Positions 56,227 to 64,000 of a stretch of 64,000 bases of DNA are shown in pieces (within the stretch, counting starts at the first letter, position 1; the number at the start of each line of letters is the position of its first letter). The notes below the pieces were generated by a model that saw only the letters and a program-made list of their open reading frames with translations, had not been told where the DNA came from and ran no database searches. Both the position numbers and the translations under genes were made by a program. Source of the stretch: Okeania sp. SIO2B3 (GTDB lineage Bacteria; Cyanobacteriota; Cyanobacteriia; Cyanobacteriales; Microcoleaceae); contig NZ_JAAHGH010000017.1 in assembly GCF_010672525.1 (NCBI RefSeq), positions 44,855-108,854 of the forward strand, read 5' to 3'.

Positions 56227-56652
56227 ATGAAAAAACATCATATTATGGCCAGTGTTTTGTCCACTGTAGCGATCGCTGGTGGTGTACTTTTTTCTAGTAC
56301 CGCAGAAGCTTGTATTTTCAGCAACAAGGGTCAAGATTCGATGTCGAAAACATCATTAGTTTCACTAAATTCTTGGTTAAGCAAAAATTTTCCTGGTAAG
56401 TCTGACTTTGCTATTGCTGGTATTGCTGCTGGTACAGTAGGTTTAATGGGATTAGGTGCTTTTTCTGCTAGTCGTTATATTACTCGAAAAGCAGAAGCTG
56501 ATGTTGATGCTGGGAATGAGTTTATGGAAGTACCAGCAGAAGAAACAGTTGTTCAGCAGCATCCTGAAGCACCTGGTGGCGAGCTAGATTTAGTAGAAGA
56601 TAATGAAGTTGTATCTGAGCAAGCTGAAAAAGAAATTTATCTCGTCAAATAA
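56227..56652 (+). CDS. Exported or membrane small protein with acidic tail
   Basis: The 141-residue protein has a signal-like N terminus (MKKHHIMASVLSTVAIAGGV, then STAEACIF with a possible cleavage after AEA). A short linker is followed by a hydrophobic span at about 60-80 (FAIAGIAAGTVGLMGLGAF). The tail of about 50 residues is strongly acidic (EEVPAEE-like, LDLVEDNEVV). No family is recognised. A good terminator follows at 56689. Confidence 0.6.
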   Translation: MKKHHIMASVLSTVAIAGGVLFSSTAEACIFSNKGQDSMSKTSLVSLNSWLSKNFPGKSDFAIAGIAAGTVGLMGLGAFSASRYITRKAEADVDAGNEFMEVPAEETVVQQHPEAPGGELDLVEDNEVVSEQAEKEIYLVK

Positions 56653-56688
56653 TTTTATTGTCATAGGACAAAAATAATTTTCTGTAGG

Positions 56689-56722
56689 ACTTCCAGTTAC
56701 TTAAAGCTGGAAGTTTTTTAAT
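56689..56722 (+). terminator. Rho-independent terminator
   Basis: ACTTCCAG (56689-56696) pairs with CTGGAAGT (56707-56714) across a 10-nt loop and is followed by TTTTTAATTTTTT. It ends the 56227 transcript. Confidence 0.8.
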
Positions 56723-57357
56723 TTTTTACTTTATAGTATTACGTCTTTTAGGCATCTCCAGAAAAGAGGGAGTAGGAAGTAGGGAACAGGGAGAAAGAAT
56801 TGATAAATAAGAGTGCGATAATTGATTTGATTTTTTATTATTGGAGATGTCTTTTGCTTAGGACAATAAATTTTAGTTGTAAGAGAATAGGGAACAGGAA
56901 ACAGGGAATAGAGGGATGTCCTAACATATTTGCGTAGCGCTATAACTAGCTCTAAGCTAACAGTTTTCAGCTATCAGCTTAGGTTTAAATCCTCTTTTAA
57001 ATTGTATTTTTCTGTTGTTTAAGTATAAATCTAATACTAAATTTACGCATTTTTGCTACATCTTTTTGAAGGCAAGGAGTAGGAAGTAAGCAAATAACTA
57101 ATAAGATATTTTTACTGCATACAAATAATTGCTGAAAAAATTTTATTACTTCCCTATTCCCTATTCCCTTGTTTAAGTATAAATCTAATACTAAATTTAC
57201 GCATTTTTGCTACATCTTTTTGAAGGCAAGGAGTAGGAAGTAAGCAAATAACTAATAAGATATTTTTACTTCATACAAACAAATAATGGCTAAAAACATT
57301 TTATTACTTCCCTATTCCCTATTGCCTATTCCCTATATTCTGACTTTTTTATATTCC
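56723..57357. repeat. Repeats: short inverted element and a 154-bp tandem duplication
   Basis: A short element with inverted ends GCATCTCCAG / TTGGAGATGTC spans about 56753-56853. From 57017 a unit of 154 bp ('gtttaagtataaatctaat ... cctattcccttgtttaagt') is present twice in tandem (57017 and 57171), with few differences. 'ctattcccta' simple repeats are embedded. No gene was found. Confidence 0.75.
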
Positions 57358-58491
57358 TTAAAAATCAACTCCACGTTTTAATTCCACCCCATGATTAGCA
57401 TAATGTTTATGACAGAAAACCTCTGAATGAACGCTAGCTAAATCAAAATATGCTGGTGGATTAAGACAACGACCAGTAATAATTACTTCCGTATCTTTTG
57501 GCTTGCGTAATAAAGCTTCAACTATTGGCTCTACTTCTAATAATTCTAAATCTACAGTAGGATTAAGTTCATCTAAAATAATAGTCTTATATAAACCAGA
57601 AGCGATCGCCGCCCTAGCTATTTCCCAACCCCTTTCTGCTTCGACAAAATCTATTTCTTTTTGTTGTCCTCGCCACACAATAGCATCTCCACCACAACGT
57701 TGATGATCTACTAAATTTGGATAGCTTTGACGTAAGGCGGCGATCGCTGCATCTTCTGTATAACCAATACCTCCTTTGAGCCATTGTATAATTAGGACTC
57801 GATGAGATTGGTCTTGACTAATACCCCTACCTATGGCCTGTAATGCTTTACCCAAAGCACTGGTAGACTTTCCCTTACCAGCACCTGTATAAATTTCAAT
57901 CCCTGTAATACCATGAGCTTGAGCAGTTGGGTGTTGATGGGGTTTCATTTCTGAATGTAAGTCGGCAATGTCCAACAATGCTGGAGGAGCTGCACGACCT
58001 GTGGCAATAATTTCTAACTGTTCTGGTTTATCCTTTATAGTGTGAATGACCTCATCCACTGGTAATAGACCTAAGTCCAAAACTGGATTTAGTTCGTCCA
58101 AGACTACAACTGAGTATAAGTCAGAAGCGATCGCTCCTTTGGCCACATCCCAACCTCGTTGGGCTTCTTGACGGTCAAATGTAATAATTTCATTCTGGCC
58201 AAAATATTCACTTCTGCCAGTGCGTACTTGGTCTATCAGATGAGGAAAGCCTTTCTGTAAGGCTTCTATGGCAGCATCTTCATCATAAGAGCGGTCAGGT
58301 CCTTTGAGGAATCTCAGTAGTAATACTCTAGTTGGAGAGTCAGAATGTATCCCTAGACCGATGGAACGTAAAACCACTCCTAATGCTGCTTGAGATTTAC
58401 CTTTGCTGGAGCCATCGTAAACATGGATTTGTCCCACAATTCTTTCTGACATGGCTTGTGCGGTGCGTATACCAATGCCGTTTCTTCTCAT
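57358..58491 (-). CDS. Tandem two-domain cob(I)yrinate adenosyltransferase (CobO/BtuR-like)
   Basis: The 377-residue protein comprises two complete CobO/BtuR domains. Domain 1 (about 18-190) has the P-loop YDGSSKGKSQAALG and VVLDELNPVLDLGLL. Domain 2 (about 197-377) has YTGAGKGKSTSALG and IILDELNPTVDLELL. CobO transfers the adenosyl group of ATP to cob(I)yrinic acid a,c-diamide or cobalamin. Single-domain enzymes are about 180-200 residues and dimerise, so the fusion is probably a covalent dimer. Domain 1's P-loop has GSSKGKSQ against GAGKGKST in domain 2, so the sites may differ in activity. Met14 is an alternative start. Confidence 0.85.
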   Translation of the reverse strand: MRRNGIGIRTAQAMSERIVGQIHVYDGSSKGKSQAALGVVLRSIGLGIHSDSPTRVLLLRFLKGPDRSYDEDAAIEALQKGFPHLIDQVRTGRSEYFGQNEIITFDRQEAQRGWDVAKGAIASDLYSVVVLDELNPVLDLGLLPVDEVIHTIKDKPEQLEIIATGRAAPPALLDIADLHSEMKPHQHPTAQAHGITGIEIYTGAGKGKSTSALGKALQAIGRGISQDQSHRVLIIQWLKGGIGYTEDAAIAALRQSYPNLVDHQRCGGDAIVWRGQQKEIDFVEAERGWEIARAAIASGLYKTIILDELNPTVDLELLEVEPIVEALLRKPKDTEVIITGRCLNPPAYFDLASVHSEVFCHKHYANHGVELKRGVDF

Positions 58492-58749
58492 AGGTAGTTG
58501 TTTGGAGTTGGTGATTTTTGATTTTGGTTATGTGATTAAGTAATATACAGTTTTTCAGACTTTAGAAAAGCGGAAGGTCGCCCTATCCCTGAAAAACAAT
58601 ACTATTTTTAGTTGAATAAAAAATCATGTTTATAGGCGAGTGACCCATTATAGTTTTTATCTTATCACACTTTTTGTGAGGATGCAACCGAAAATCCTTT
58701 GGCGTGACAATTTTTTTTCATTAGCTCTCAGAAAATGAAAATAATGGAT

Positions 58750-59117
58750 GATGGAATTTTTTCCTTTTATTGCGGATATAGCAATAGTGATTTCATTTGC
58801 TGAAGCTCCTGGAGGTGGAGGATGGAATTTTTTCCTTCTATTGCTCTATCCGCAATAGTGGTTTCATTTACTTAAGCTCCTGGAGATGGAGGATGAAATT
58901 TTTCCTTTTATTGCGGATATAGCAATAGTGATTTCATTTGCTGAAGCTCCTGGAGGTGGAGGATGGAATTTTTTCCTTCTATTGCTCTATCCGCAATAGT
59001 GGTTTCATTTACTTAAGCTCCTGGAGATGGAGGATGAAATTTTTCCTTCTATTGCTCTATCCGCAATAGTGGTTTCATTTACTTAAGCTCCTGGAGATGG
59101 AGGATGAAATTTTTCCT
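58750..59117. repeat. Tandem array of 70-71-bp hairpin units (5 full copies)
   Basis: Units begin at 58750, 58821, 58892, 58962 and 59033, with a partial unit at 59103. Each has 'gatgraattttttcct', a 7-bp stem-loop, 'ttcattt', and 'aagctcctggag'. In units 1 and 3 the stem-loop reads TATTGC-GGATATA-GCAATA. In units 2, 4 and 5 it reads TATTGC-TCTATCC-GCAATA, the same stem with the loop inverted. Linked differences (ttgctgaag/ttacttaag) show amplification as X-Y dimers. Confidence 0.85.
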
Positions 59118-59251
59118 TTATAATTTTCTTCTGACTTTTGACTTCTGACTTTTGACTTCTGACTTTTGACTTTTGACTTTTGACTTGTATATTTATGCTA
59201 CGTTTTGTCGTGCGGAATGTAGGTTTAAAGAGTACGAGTTAGTTATGCGTA

Positions 59252-59382
59252 ATACCAAATTGAAATGAAGCTGCATAGAATAATATTTAAAGCATAATTG
59301 ACCATAGGTAAGCGTAGATAAATATAGATCGATTTAATGAATTTCATCATTCTATGCAACCTCATATAAAACTGGTATAAGT
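59252..59382. repeat. MITE-like inverted repeat element upstream of fraC
   Basis: The left arm 'ataccaaattgaaatgaagc' + 'tgcatagaat' and the right arm 'attctatgca' + 'acctcatataaaactggtat' are imperfect inverted copies of about 30 bp around a roughly 70-bp core. Only one copy is seen in this window. Confidence 0.6.
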
Positions 59383-59474
59383 CCTGAATTATTATATATA
59401 ATATCCCCTATCTGACTCCTGACTCTTGAATCCTAACCACCACCAAAATATTACGACTTAAATAGGATTGCTAT

Positions 59475-59978
59475 ATGAACTTAACTATTTTGCCTTTGAG
59501 GGCTATTGTCTCTGGCTCTTTAATATTATTATTAGTAATTGCCATTGAATCATTTTTTCTTCAATACCGACTTAATTTTATTCCAAAAGTTAGTGTTCAG
59601 TATGCAACTGTAATGAATTTAATTTCTACTTGTATAGGATGGATATCCTTTTTTTATGTAGTAAGTATTGTCCCAAATATGTGGGAAAAACAAGTAGTAG
59701 CTTATATTTTATTTGGTAATATTGACACAATTTATCCGATATTCATATTTGTCATATTTATTGGCTTTTTGATTTCTCTAATTGTGAAGCTTGTCGGTTT
59801 TAATTTGTGTGAAAATTTATGGAATGAAAAGCCTAAAAATAGTGGTAAGATGATTAATCTATCACGAGCATTAGGAGAATTAAGAACGCCAAAGTTTTTA
59901 GTGATTACATTGGCTCATACTTGCAGTCATTTAGCAATAGTATTTATTTTATTTCTGCAGAGGTTTGAACTAAGATGA
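59475..59978 (+). CDS. fraC: Filament integrity protein FraC
   Basis: The 167-residue membrane protein has about four spans. The N terminus LTILPLRAIVSGSLILLLVI then AIESFFLQYRL and the following VSVQYATVMNLISTCIGWIS match my memory of FraC from Anabaena (179 residues there). FraC is needed for septal junctions and long filaments. Its stop overlaps the fraD ATG by 4 bp. Order and lengths of the next two genes support the assignment. Confidence 0.85.
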   Translation: MNLTILPLRAIVSGSLILLLVIAIESFFLQYRLNFIPKVSVQYATVMNLISTCIGWISFFYVVSIVPNMWEKQVVAYILFGNIDTIYPIFIFVIFIGFLISLIVKLVGFNLCENLWNEKPKNSGKMINLSRALGELRTPKFLVITLAHTCSHLAIVFILFLQRFELR

Positions 59979-61015
59979 AAGAAATTTGGAAAAGTTTTAC
60001 TGATTTGTTTAAAGGTATTACTGACTTTTTAAAGAATCTAATAGATTTATTACTTCCTCCTAAGTTTTGGCATTGGCAAACATTTTTATTGTTGAGCGTA
60101 ATGTTATTACTGGTGTCATTGGTTGTAGCTGAAGTTGATAGTAATAGGGAAGTAGAAGTTGATTTTATTTCTGTTTTAAGCTGGTTATTTTTAACATTTG
60201 CTGTCGGATGGTTAACAACTCAGAAACCATTTTTATTTGGAGGTATCAGTTTAAGTCCCTGGATTACAGCCGGGCTAATTTGCTTTCTTTTATATGAAAA
60301 ATTAGAGAGCAATTTGAAGTATGTAGCTATAGTGTCTTGGCCAATAATTTCGGTGTGTATAGCAGCGATAATTTTAGTATTGAATACTCCAGAAGAATCG
60401 ACAGAACAAAAAGTTGATGTATTATCAAAGCCTAGTTTTGTCATTTTAATTTTGGTCAATTTTTTGATTAGTTGTTGGTTGGGATTATACTTTATGATTC
60501 AGGGAATAGTACAACAATATCCCACTATGGGAGAAGATGATTTGAGTAAAAGTACATTTGTTTATCGACTAATAACGCCCTCAATAAATGATTATAGAGG
60601 TACAAAAATTCTGAATTTAATGGAAGAGAGACTGAACAATGATTTAGCAACTCAAAGAGTCGATTTATCAGTACCTAATATGAAGTTTAAACTGCAAAAT
60701 ATTAAAGATGAAGTGACTAAAGAAATATCTGAAGTTAAAGAAGATGATTTCTGGAAGTTACAAACGCCAATAGTTGCTAATCAGTCTGGATATCAGTTAG
60801 ATTTACAATTATTTTGGGAAGGACTTACAGCAAAAGATGAAAGTTATTATCTTAGTAAAAATTGTAAAATTGAAGAAAGAGTAGGGCAAAGAAGTTCTGG
60901 TACTACTTCACAAAATGAAGCAGTACCAATTAGAGTTGGAAATGTTGAATGTGGTGCTGTAGAAAAGAAATCTGTTAACCCAGAAGACCAACAAGAAGAT
61001 GTGAAAAAGATTTAA
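59975..61015 (+). CDS. fraD: Septal junction/filament integrity protein FraD
   Basis: The 346-residue protein has an N-terminal amphipathic segment (SFTDLFKGITDFLKNLIDLL) and about five membrane spans up to residue 180. A C-terminal extracytoplasmic domain of about 160 residues has no motifs that I can name. FraD of Anabaena (about 343 residues) has the same plan and forms the plug of septal junctions through which cells exchange metabolites. It is translationally coupled to fraC (ATGA overlap). Confidence 0.87.
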   Translation: MKEIWKSFTDLFKGITDFLKNLIDLLLPPKFWHWQTFLLLSVMLLLVSLVVAEVDSNREVEVDFISVLSWLFLTFAVGWLTTQKPFLFGGISLSPWITAGLICFLLYEKLESNLKYVAIVSWPIISVCIAAIILVLNTPEESTEQKVDVLSKPSFVILILVNFLISCWLGLYFMIQGIVQQYPTMGEDDLSKSTFVYRLITPSINDYRGTKILNLMEERLNNDLATQRVDLSVPNMKFKLQNIKDEVTKEISEVKEDDFWKLQTPIVANQSGYQLDLQLFWEGLTAKDESYYLSKNCKIEERVGQRSSGTTSQNEAVPIRVGNVECGAVEKKSVNPEDQQEDVKKI

Positions 61016-61056
61016 AGATAGAAAAAAATTTGAAATAGGAGGTAAGGAAATACTTT

Positions 61057-61830
61057 ATGAATTTGGGGAGAATTATTGAAATTTCTAAAAATGTATTCTG
61101 GGAAGTAATTCGCGATCGCGTCCTTTATTTAATTGTTTTTTTTGCTTTATTAATGATTGCTGCTATTAGATTAATTCCAGAATTATCTGTAGGTACGGAG
61201 GATAAAATAATCTTAGATTTTGGGTTGGCAGTTATTAGTGTTTTAGGTTTGATAGTGACGGTTTTTATTGGCACTGCTTTGGTGAATAAAGAAATTGAAA
61301 AACGTACTGTTTATGTTTTGATTGCTAAACCATTAAGTCGTTCGGAATTAATTATTGGTAAATATATTGGTTTATCAACAGTTGTGGCTGTTTTATTGTT
61401 GGCTATGACAATAATATATGGATTAATTCTGAATTTAAGTGGAGTTTCATATCCTATAAGTAGTATTTTAGTAGCAGTAATATTTATATTTATTCAGTTG
61501 TCGTTACTGACTGCTGTAGCAATTTTGTTTGGTGTATTTACCAGTTCTCTATTAGCTACATTATTTACATTTGGCATTTATTTAATGGGGAATTTAAGTA
61601 GAGATTTGGTTAAGTTGGGTGAGTTAAGTGATAATCCTGGAGTTAAAAAGTTAATGATGGGATTATATGTAGTATTACCAGATTTAAGCAGGTTAGATTT
61701 GAAAAATGATGCTGTATATGGTCTACTGCCAAGTATAGCTACTTTAGTTACTAATTTTGGTTATGCTTTGCTTTATACAATGTTGATTTTATCAATTACT
61801 ATCGCTATTTTTGCTAGACGAGAGTTTTAA
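61057..61830 (+). CDS. fraE: ABC-2-type permease FraE
   Basis: The 257-residue integral membrane protein has about six spans and the ABC-2 permease pattern (NKEIEKRTVYVLIAKPLSR followed by SELIIGKYIG). As the third gene after fraC-fraD (gap 41 bp) it corresponds to FraE, which in Anabaena is required for filament integrity and septal maturation. No ATP-binding subunit is adjacent, as is usual for this operon. 'ataggaggt' upstream of the ATG is a strong ribosome site. Confidence 0.87.
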   Translation: MNLGRIIEISKNVFWEVIRDRVLYLIVFFALLMIAAIRLIPELSVGTEDKIILDFGLAVISVLGLIVTVFIGTALVNKEIEKRTVYVLIAKPLSRSELIIGKYIGLSTVVAVLLLAMTIIYGLILNLSGVSYPISSILVAVIFIFIQLSLLTAVAILFGVFTSSLLATLFTFGIYLMGNLSRDLVKLGELSDNPGVKKLMMGLYVVLPDLSRLDLKNDAVYGLLPSIATLVTNFGYALLYTMLILSITIAIFARREF

Positions 61831-62511
61831 ATTTAAGAAGGTTTTAGGTTGTAGGTCATTTCAGTTATCAGTTATCAGTTATCAGTTATCAGTACCTCTG
61901 CAATAACGAGGCAAGAAAATATGGAATTCTCTTTTTTTTTATCCCCTTAAAAGGGGAGGCTTTAGACCAGGATTTTTCGATAAAAAAGTTTGAGCTAATA
62001 GTTGATTCCATAAATGGTAGGGAATGGAGAATTTACTCACAAAATTTGACTAGGGTAACCAGGATTTGAAAATGGTATTAGAAAAAATAATTTATCTGGT
62101 TTTTCTCAAGTCAATTAACTAGAGGAAACTTTGAGGTTGTAGGTGAGAAAGTTTGAGCTAATAGTTAATTTCAGCAATGGTAGGGAATGGAGAATTTACT
62201 CACAAAATTTGACTAGGGTAACCAGGATTTGAAAATGGTATTAGAAAAAATAATTTATCTGGTTTTTCTCAAGTCAATTAACTAGAGGAAACTTTGAGGT
62301 TATACAAAAAACTGAGTAATGAGTGTTGAATAAAAATAGTAGCTGTATTTCCACCGCTTTTTACTAGCACCTATAGCAACTGTCATTACTACTCTTGACT
62401 TATAGAATATCTAAAAAACATAATATCAATCTTCCTCCTTCCTTCTTCCTTCTATAATTGCTATAATCTAAGAATTAAATTAACAACAGTAAAAATCAAT
62501 AAATAGAGAAA
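61831..62511. repeat. Heptamer run, palindromic repeat and 163-bp tandem duplication
   Basis: 'tcagtta' heptamers (61860-61892) are followed by a Ctccttt-family palindromic module (about 61915-61985). A 163-bp unit beginning 'aaagtttgagctaatagtt' occurs at 61985 and again at 62148, ending near 62302, with only a few differences. Nothing coding was seen; larE starts after a short AT-rich leader. Confidence 0.75.
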
Positions 62512-63342
62512 ATGATGTTAACAAAAAAACTAAAAGAGCTGAAAAAAATATTTTCAGAAATGGAGAAAGCTTTGATTGCTTACTCTGGTGGAATAGATAG
62601 TACTTTAGTAGCAAAAGTCGCTTATGATGTCTTGGGAGATAAAGCTTTAGCTATAACTGCTATTTCTCCTTCTTTATTACCTGAAGATTTAGAAGATGCT
62701 CGCATTCAAGCAGCAGTAATTGGTATTTCTCATGAAGAGGTAGAAACGAATGAAATGGAGAATCCTAATTATACTTCTAATCCCATAAATCGTTGTTACT
62801 TTTGTAAAAGTGAATTGCATGATACTCTCAAACCTTTAGCTTTAAAGCGGGGTTATTCTTATGTAGTAGATGGTGTAAATTCAGATGATTTACGAGATTA
62901 TCGTCCTGGTATTCAAGCAGCAAAAGAAAGAGGAGCTAGATCGCCTTTAGCAGAATTAGGAATTAGTAAGTTTGAAGTTAGACAACTTGCTAAAGAATTG
63001 GGTTTGCCTTGGTGGGATAAACCAGCTCAACCTTGTTTAAGTTCCCGTTTTCCTTATGGGGAAGAAATTACTTTTGAGAAGTTACAAAGAGTTGGTCGTG
63101 GGGAAAGATATTTGCGAGATTTGGGATTAAAAAATTTACGAGTTCGTTCGGAAAAAGATACTGCCAGAATTGAACTTCCACCCGAACAAATCAAAGAATT
63201 TGTGTTGACAATAAATTTGCCTCAGTTGGTAGAAAGGTTTAAAGAGTTTGGGTTTATTTATGTCACTTTAGATTTAGAAGGATACCGGAGTGGGAAGTTA
63301 AATCAGGTTTTGTCGCCGGAGGTATTGGGGGGAAAAGTTTAA
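62512..63342 (+). CDS. larE: ATP-dependent sacrificial sulfur transferase LarE
   Basis: The 276-residue PP-loop ATP pyrophosphatase has the SGGIDS motif at residues 25-30, NRCYFCKSELHD, and the LarE signature QPCLSSRFPYGEEIT. Cys175 is in the position of the sacrificial cysteine of the Lactobacillus enzyme. LarE adds sulfur to the pyridine carboxylates of the nickel-pincer nucleotide cofactor. No larB, larC or larA lies within the window. Two ATGs in tandem (62512, 62515) are possible starts. Confidence 0.9.
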   Translation: MMLTKKLKELKKIFSEMEKALIAYSGGIDSTLVAKVAYDVLGDKALAITAISPSLLPEDLEDARIQAAVIGISHEEVETNEMENPNYTSNPINRCYFCKSELHDTLKPLALKRGYSYVVDGVNSDDLRDYRPGIQAAKERGARSPLAELGISKFEVRQLAKELGLPWWDKPAQPCLSSRFPYGEEITFEKLQRVGRGERYLRDLGLKNLRVRSEKDTARIELPPEQIKEFVLTINLPQLVERFKEFGFIYVTLDLEGYRSGKLNQVLSPEVLGGKV

Positions 63343-63453
63343 AGTAGATTTCCTAGAAATTAAGTTATTTCCATAATTAGGCATATAGTTGCCACCCTCG
63401 ATCTGCCAAAACTATGTTTGCCCTTTATTTCCTAAGCGTCTTAGAGACTGCTA

Positions 63454-64000
63454 TATCTACTTCCTCTCTATTACGTATGCCGCAACAGTCAAATCATTTT
63501 GTGAAGCGCATAACTTTAGAGTCTGCCATGGAAAAATATCTACTTCCTCTCTCTATTACGTATGTCGCAACAGTCAAATCATTTTGTGAAGCACATAACT
63601 TTAGAGTCTGCCATGGAAAAATATCTACTTCCTCTCTATTACGTATGCCGCAACAGTCAAATCATTTTGTGAAGCGCATAACTTTAGAGTCTGTAGTAGA
63701 AAAATATCTACTTCCTCCCTCTATTACGAATGCCGCAACAGTCAAATCATTTTGTGAAGCGCATAACTTTAGAGTCTGTAGTAGAAAAATATCTACTTCC
63801 TCCCTCTATTACGAATGCCGCAACAGTCAAATCATTTTGTGAAGCGCATAACTTTAGAGTCTGTAGTAGAAAAATATCTACTTCCTCTCTATTACGTATG
63901 CCGCAACAGTCAAATCATTTTGTGAAGCGCATAACTTTAGAGTCTGCCATGGAAAAATATCTACTTCCTCTCTCTATTACGTATGTCGCAACAGTCAAAT
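63454..64000. repeat. 83/85-bp tandem array running off the window
   Basis: Units starting 'tatctacttcctctc' begin at 63454, 63537, 63622, 63705, 63790, 63875 and 63958, with spacings 83, 85, 83, 85, 85 and 83. The length change is a 'ctctcta'/'ctctctcta' (or ccctcta) dinucleotide. Each unit has 'gccgcaacagtcaaatcatt', 'gaagcgcataactttagagt' and either 'ctgccatgg' or 'ctgtagtag'. Frames through it change with unit length, so it is not treated as coding. Confidence 0.85.

Larger units (their letters stand above)
58492..59474. other. Intergenic region with hairpin tandem array and inverted repeat element
   Basis: It contains the 70-71-bp tandem array (58750-59117), a 'gacttttgacttctgactt' run (about 59130-59190), and an inverted-repeat element (about 59252-59382) with ends ATACCAAATTGAAATGAAGC / TTGCATAGAAT-type. 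The promoter of fraC probably lies near 59390-59470. Confidence 0.65.

Noticed and set aside
58750..59117. CRISPR array or protein-coding repeat
   Set aside because: Whole 70-71-bp units repeat without spacers, and no long frame runs through them.
63389..63842. Open frames of 66 and 142 codons through the 83/85-bp array
   Set aside because: The same repeat is read in different frames as unit length changes, there is no ribosome site, and no start is conserved. The frames are by-products of a stop-poor tandem repeat.
63454..64000. CRISPR array
   Set aside because: Units are contiguous near-identical repeats with no unique spacers, and no cas gene is present.

Overview
This window looks like the chromosome of a filamentous, non-heterocyst-type marine cyanobacterium of the Trichodesmium/Okeania/Moorena kind. 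The evidence is low GC, frequent HIP1 octamers (GCGATCGC), a fraC-fraD-fraE filament-integrity operon (59475-61830), tandem heptamer repeats, wide intergenic spaces full of short repeats, and a thyX gene carrying both an intron and an intein. The genus is inference.

Layout. 1-5972: the 3' part of an AAA+ ATPase, a three-PAS sensor histidine kinase, and a membrane/coiled-coil protein. 6157-8678: two copies of a FitA/VapC-type toxin-antitoxin locus, one decayed and one intact, on either side of a Uma2-family protein. 8714-16009: an HTH/membrane protein with an 11-bp direct repeat upstream, a small repeat protein, a VWA lipoprotein, and an SPFH-GYF2 protein followed by a zinc-ribbon membrane protein (YdjI/YdjG-like pair). 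16506-22714, minus strand: a dTMP-supply cluster made of thyX, a truncated dut copy, dut, and a dCMP deaminase. thyX is split by a 2.5-kb group II intron encoding a reverse transcriptase and also contains a 308-residue HNH intein.

24066-46288 is a large envelope-glycan or secreted-glycoconjugate region. One six-gene operon holds GT4, a GlpD-like oxidoreductase, a DUF457 membrane protein, a PHP-like protein and two methyltransferases. A second block holds an epimerase, an FkbH-like HAD protein, an acyl carrier protein, a MaoC-SDR fusion, a hexapeptide acyltransferase and a GT2. Then come an alpha-toroid protein, a flippase, an FG-GAP protein and two tandem GT39 membrane glycosyltransferases; a third GT39 lies at 48409. 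The FkbH/ACP/MaoC-SDR/acyltransferase block suggests that a small carrier-bound acyl group is made and attached to a glycan. 46864-63342 holds a secreted HExxH protein, a gene split by a MITE, moaA, rpsD, a Cys-repeat secreted protein, a two-domain cobalamin adenosyltransferase, fraCDE and larE. The window ends in an 83/85-bp tandem array that runs off the edge.

The most unusual feature is the amount of mobile and duplicative structure. I find one MITE family with 6-bp target duplications (five copies) and another with 8-bp duplications (three copies), one nested inside the other. One insertion splits a gene whose frame is exactly restored when the element is removed. At least six loci carry a decayed partial copy of a neighbouring gene beside the intact one. 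No tRNA, rRNA or CRISPR array was recognised.
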